Assembly (NCBI GenBank): GCA_002409995.1
Contig: DHOR01000016.1
Location: 137,116 to 145,042, forward strand
DNA from: Hungatella sp. UBA5385
GTDB taxonomy: Bacteria > Bacillota > Clostridia > Lachnospirales > Lachnospiraceae
Direction: 5' to 3'
DNA length: 7,927 nucleotides
Part shown: positions 6,650 through 7,927 of the stretch, one piece after another
Numbering within the stretch: the first letter of the stretch is position 1
Layout: each line of letters begins with the position of its first letter
Made by a program: the position numbers and the translations under genes
Notes under the pieces: generated by a model
The model's database searches: none
What the model saw: only the letters and a program-made list of their open reading frames with translations
Told to the model about the DNA's origin: nothing

Positions 6650-7873
6650 ATGTTGACATTAGAAAAATTTGAAGAAGCTACAGAAGAGGTGAATAAGGTA
6701 ACACTGGAGACCAAGCTGGTATATAGTGAGTATTTCTCCGGCCTTACAGGAAACAAGGTGTATTTTAAACCTGAGAACATGCAGTATACAGGCGCTTATA
6801 AGGTAAGAGGAGCTTATTATAAGATCAGCACTCTCACTGAGGAAGAAAAGTCCAAGGGACTGATTACAGCCTCTGCGGGCAATCACGCTCAGGGCGTTGC
6901 CTATGCAGCCAAGCTGGCAGGAATCCCTGCTACTATAGTGATGCCTACAACAACACCTCTTATGAAGGTAAACAGAACCAAAGGATATGGTGCAACTGTT
7001 ATTTTGGAGGGGGATGTTTTTGATGAGGCATGCGATTACGCTTATAAGCTGGCTGAGGAACAGGGGCTGACCTTTGTCCATCCGTTTAATGATCTGGATG
7101 TTGCAACCGGACAGGGCACCATTGCAATGGAGATTATAAAGGAGCTTCCTACTGTAGACTACATTCTGGTACCTATTGGCGGTGGCGGACTCTGTACAGG
7201 TGTGGCAACACTTGCCAAGATGCTGAATCCTAAGATTAAGATCATAGGCGTTGAGCCTGCAGGAGCTAACTGTATGCAGGAATCCCTTCGCCAGGCAAAA
7301 GTAGTTTCTCTCAAAGATGTCAATACCATTGCTGACGGCACAGCAGTTAAGTGCCCCGGCGACAAGCTTTTCCCCTATATCCAGGAGAATGTGGATGATA
7401 TTATTACCATTGAAGATTCAGAGCTGATTGTTGCATTTCTTGATATGGTGGAAAACCACAAGATGATCATAGAAAATTCCGGTCTTCTCACTGTTGCAGC
7501 TCTAAAACACATGAATGTAGAAAAGAAGAAAATTGTTTCTATCTTAAGTGGTGGCAATATGGATGTGATCACAATGGCATCTATTGTTCAGCACGGACTG
7601 ATTCTCAGAGATCGTATCTTCACAGTATCTGTTCTTCTACCTGATAAACCGGGAGAGCTTGCAAAGGTATCTTCTGTTTTAGCAAAAGAGCAGGGGAACG
7701 TTATTAAACTGGAGCATAACCAGTTTATCAGCATTAACCGTAATGCTGCTGTGGAACTGCGGATCACTTTAGAAGCATTTGGAACAGATCATAAGAATAC
7801 AATTATGAAGGCTTTGACAGAAGCTGGGTATCGACCCAGACTTGTTAAGTCTAAAGGGACCTATTTAGAATAA
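6650..7873 (+). CDS. ilvA: Threonine ammonia-lyase (threonine dehydratase), ACT-domain type
   Basis: This PLP enzyme deaminates L-threonine to 2-oxobutanoate and ammonia, either as the first step of isoleucine synthesis or in threonine breakdown. The 407 residues fit the medium-length form: a fold-type II PLP domain (about 1-315) plus one ACT-like regulatory domain (about 323-400, starting RIFTVSVLLPDKPGELAKV). Key motifs: the PLP lysine K51 in TGAYKVRGA (46-54), AGNHAQG at 76-82, the phosphate-binding loop GGGGL at 177-181, and SGGN at 300-303. The lysine motif reads AYK where E. coli enzymes have SFK; I believe this is common in related Firmicutes. The ATG at 6650 has an SD eight bases upstream. 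A single ACT domain suggests allosteric control, but neither the effector (isoleucine, valine or none) nor the biosynthetic versus catabolic role can be read from the sequence. A serine dehydratase role is less likely but not excluded. No other branched-chain genes are visible. Confidence 0.93.
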   Translation: MLTLEKFEEATEEVNKVTLETKLVYSEYFSGLTGNKVYFKPENMQYTGAYKVRGAYYKISTLTEEEKSKGLITASAGNHAQGVAYAAKLAGIPATIVMPTTTPLMKVNRTKGYGATVILEGDVFDEACDYAYKLAEEQGLTFVHPFNDLDVATGQGTIAMEIIKELPTVDYILVPIGGGGLCTGVATLAKMLNPKIKIIGVEPAGANCMQESLRQAKVVSLKDVNTIADGTAVKCPGDKLFPYIQENVDDIITIEDSELIVAFLDMVENHKMIIENSGLLTVAALKHMNVEKKKIVSILSGGNMDVITMASIVQHGLILRDRIFTVSVLLPDKPGELAKVSSVLAKEQGNVIKLEHNQFISINRNAAVELRITLEAFGTDHKNTIMKALTEAGYRPRLVKSKGTYLE

Positions 7874-7879
7874 ATTTAA

Positions 7880-7922
7880 AAATGGGGTTCGACCCTTTGA
7901 TACAAAGGGTCGAACCCCGTTT
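7880..7922 (+). terminator. Intrinsic terminator after ilvA, possibly bidirectional
   Basis: A perfect 16-bp stem, GGGGTTCGACCCTTTG (7884-7899) with its reverse complement at 7903-7918, closes on an ATA loop. It begins ten bases after the ilvA stop. The stem can extend outward by a T-G wobble and three A-T pairs (7880-7883 with 7919-7922). On the + strand the tail is only GTTTGT, a short T-tract; on the - strand the hairpin is followed by ATTTTTAAATTT, a better one. It therefore probably ends this operon and may also stop a convergent transcript from beyond the window. The hairpin is certain; its strength on either strand is inferred. Confidence 0.88.
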
Positions 7923-7927
7923 GTAAA

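Noticed and set aside
6653..6658. TTGACA, a perfect -35 box, at the start of ilvA.
   Set aside because: No -10 element is found at 16-18 bases, and it lies inside the ilvA coding sequence, encoding the normal N-terminus.
7884..7918. GGGGTTCGACCC resembles a tRNA T-arm (GGTTCGA), suggesting a tRNA 3' end or phage attachment site.
   Set aside because: There is no acceptor stem, anticodon arm or D-arm nearby, and the motif is explained by a perfect 16-bp terminator hairpin.

Overview
The window is a compact core-genome operon, all on the + strand, from a low-to-moderate GC Firmicute. The gene order (plsX, acpP, rnc, smc, ftsY) and the protein sequences suggest a Clostridia member, most likely Lachnospiraceae-like. 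That taxonomic call is inference from gene order and sequence style, not from a search.

Layout: positions 1-71 are an AT-rich leader with a good Shine-Dalgarno (SD) sequence. Next come plsX (72-1088, acyl-phosphate synthesis for phospholipids) and acpP (1108-1338, acyl carrier protein). A 74-base gap follows, holding a GC-rich hairpin just ahead of rnc (1413-2117, RNase III). Then come smc (2135-5695, chromosome condensation ATPase), ftsY (5705-6646, SRP receptor GTPase) and ilvA (6650-7873, threonine ammonia-lyase with a C-terminal ACT domain). The window closes with a perfect 16-bp hairpin (7884-7918), a probable terminator for the whole unit. All six genes are intact, and apart from the 71-base leader and the 74-base acpP-rnc gap every intergenic space is under 20 bases before the terminal hairpin. 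There are no mobile elements, CRISPR arrays, tRNA/rRNA genes or signs of recent transfer.

How the genes fit together: PlsX uses acyl-ACP, so plsX and acpP form a lipid pair. The rnc-smc-ftsY block joins RNA processing, chromosome organisation and membrane protein targeting, a grouping widely conserved in Firmicutes. ilvA is the outlier: an amino-acid enzyme only three bases after ftsY, with its SD inside the ftsY reading frame, so it is probably co-transcribed and may be translationally coupled.

I looked for a new system and did not find one. The points most worth a second look are regulatory: the hairpin in the rnc leader (attenuator, mRNA stabiliser or RNase III autoregulatory site), the SD-poor start of smc, the ftsY-ilvA coupling, and a terminator whose T-tract is better on the opposite strand.
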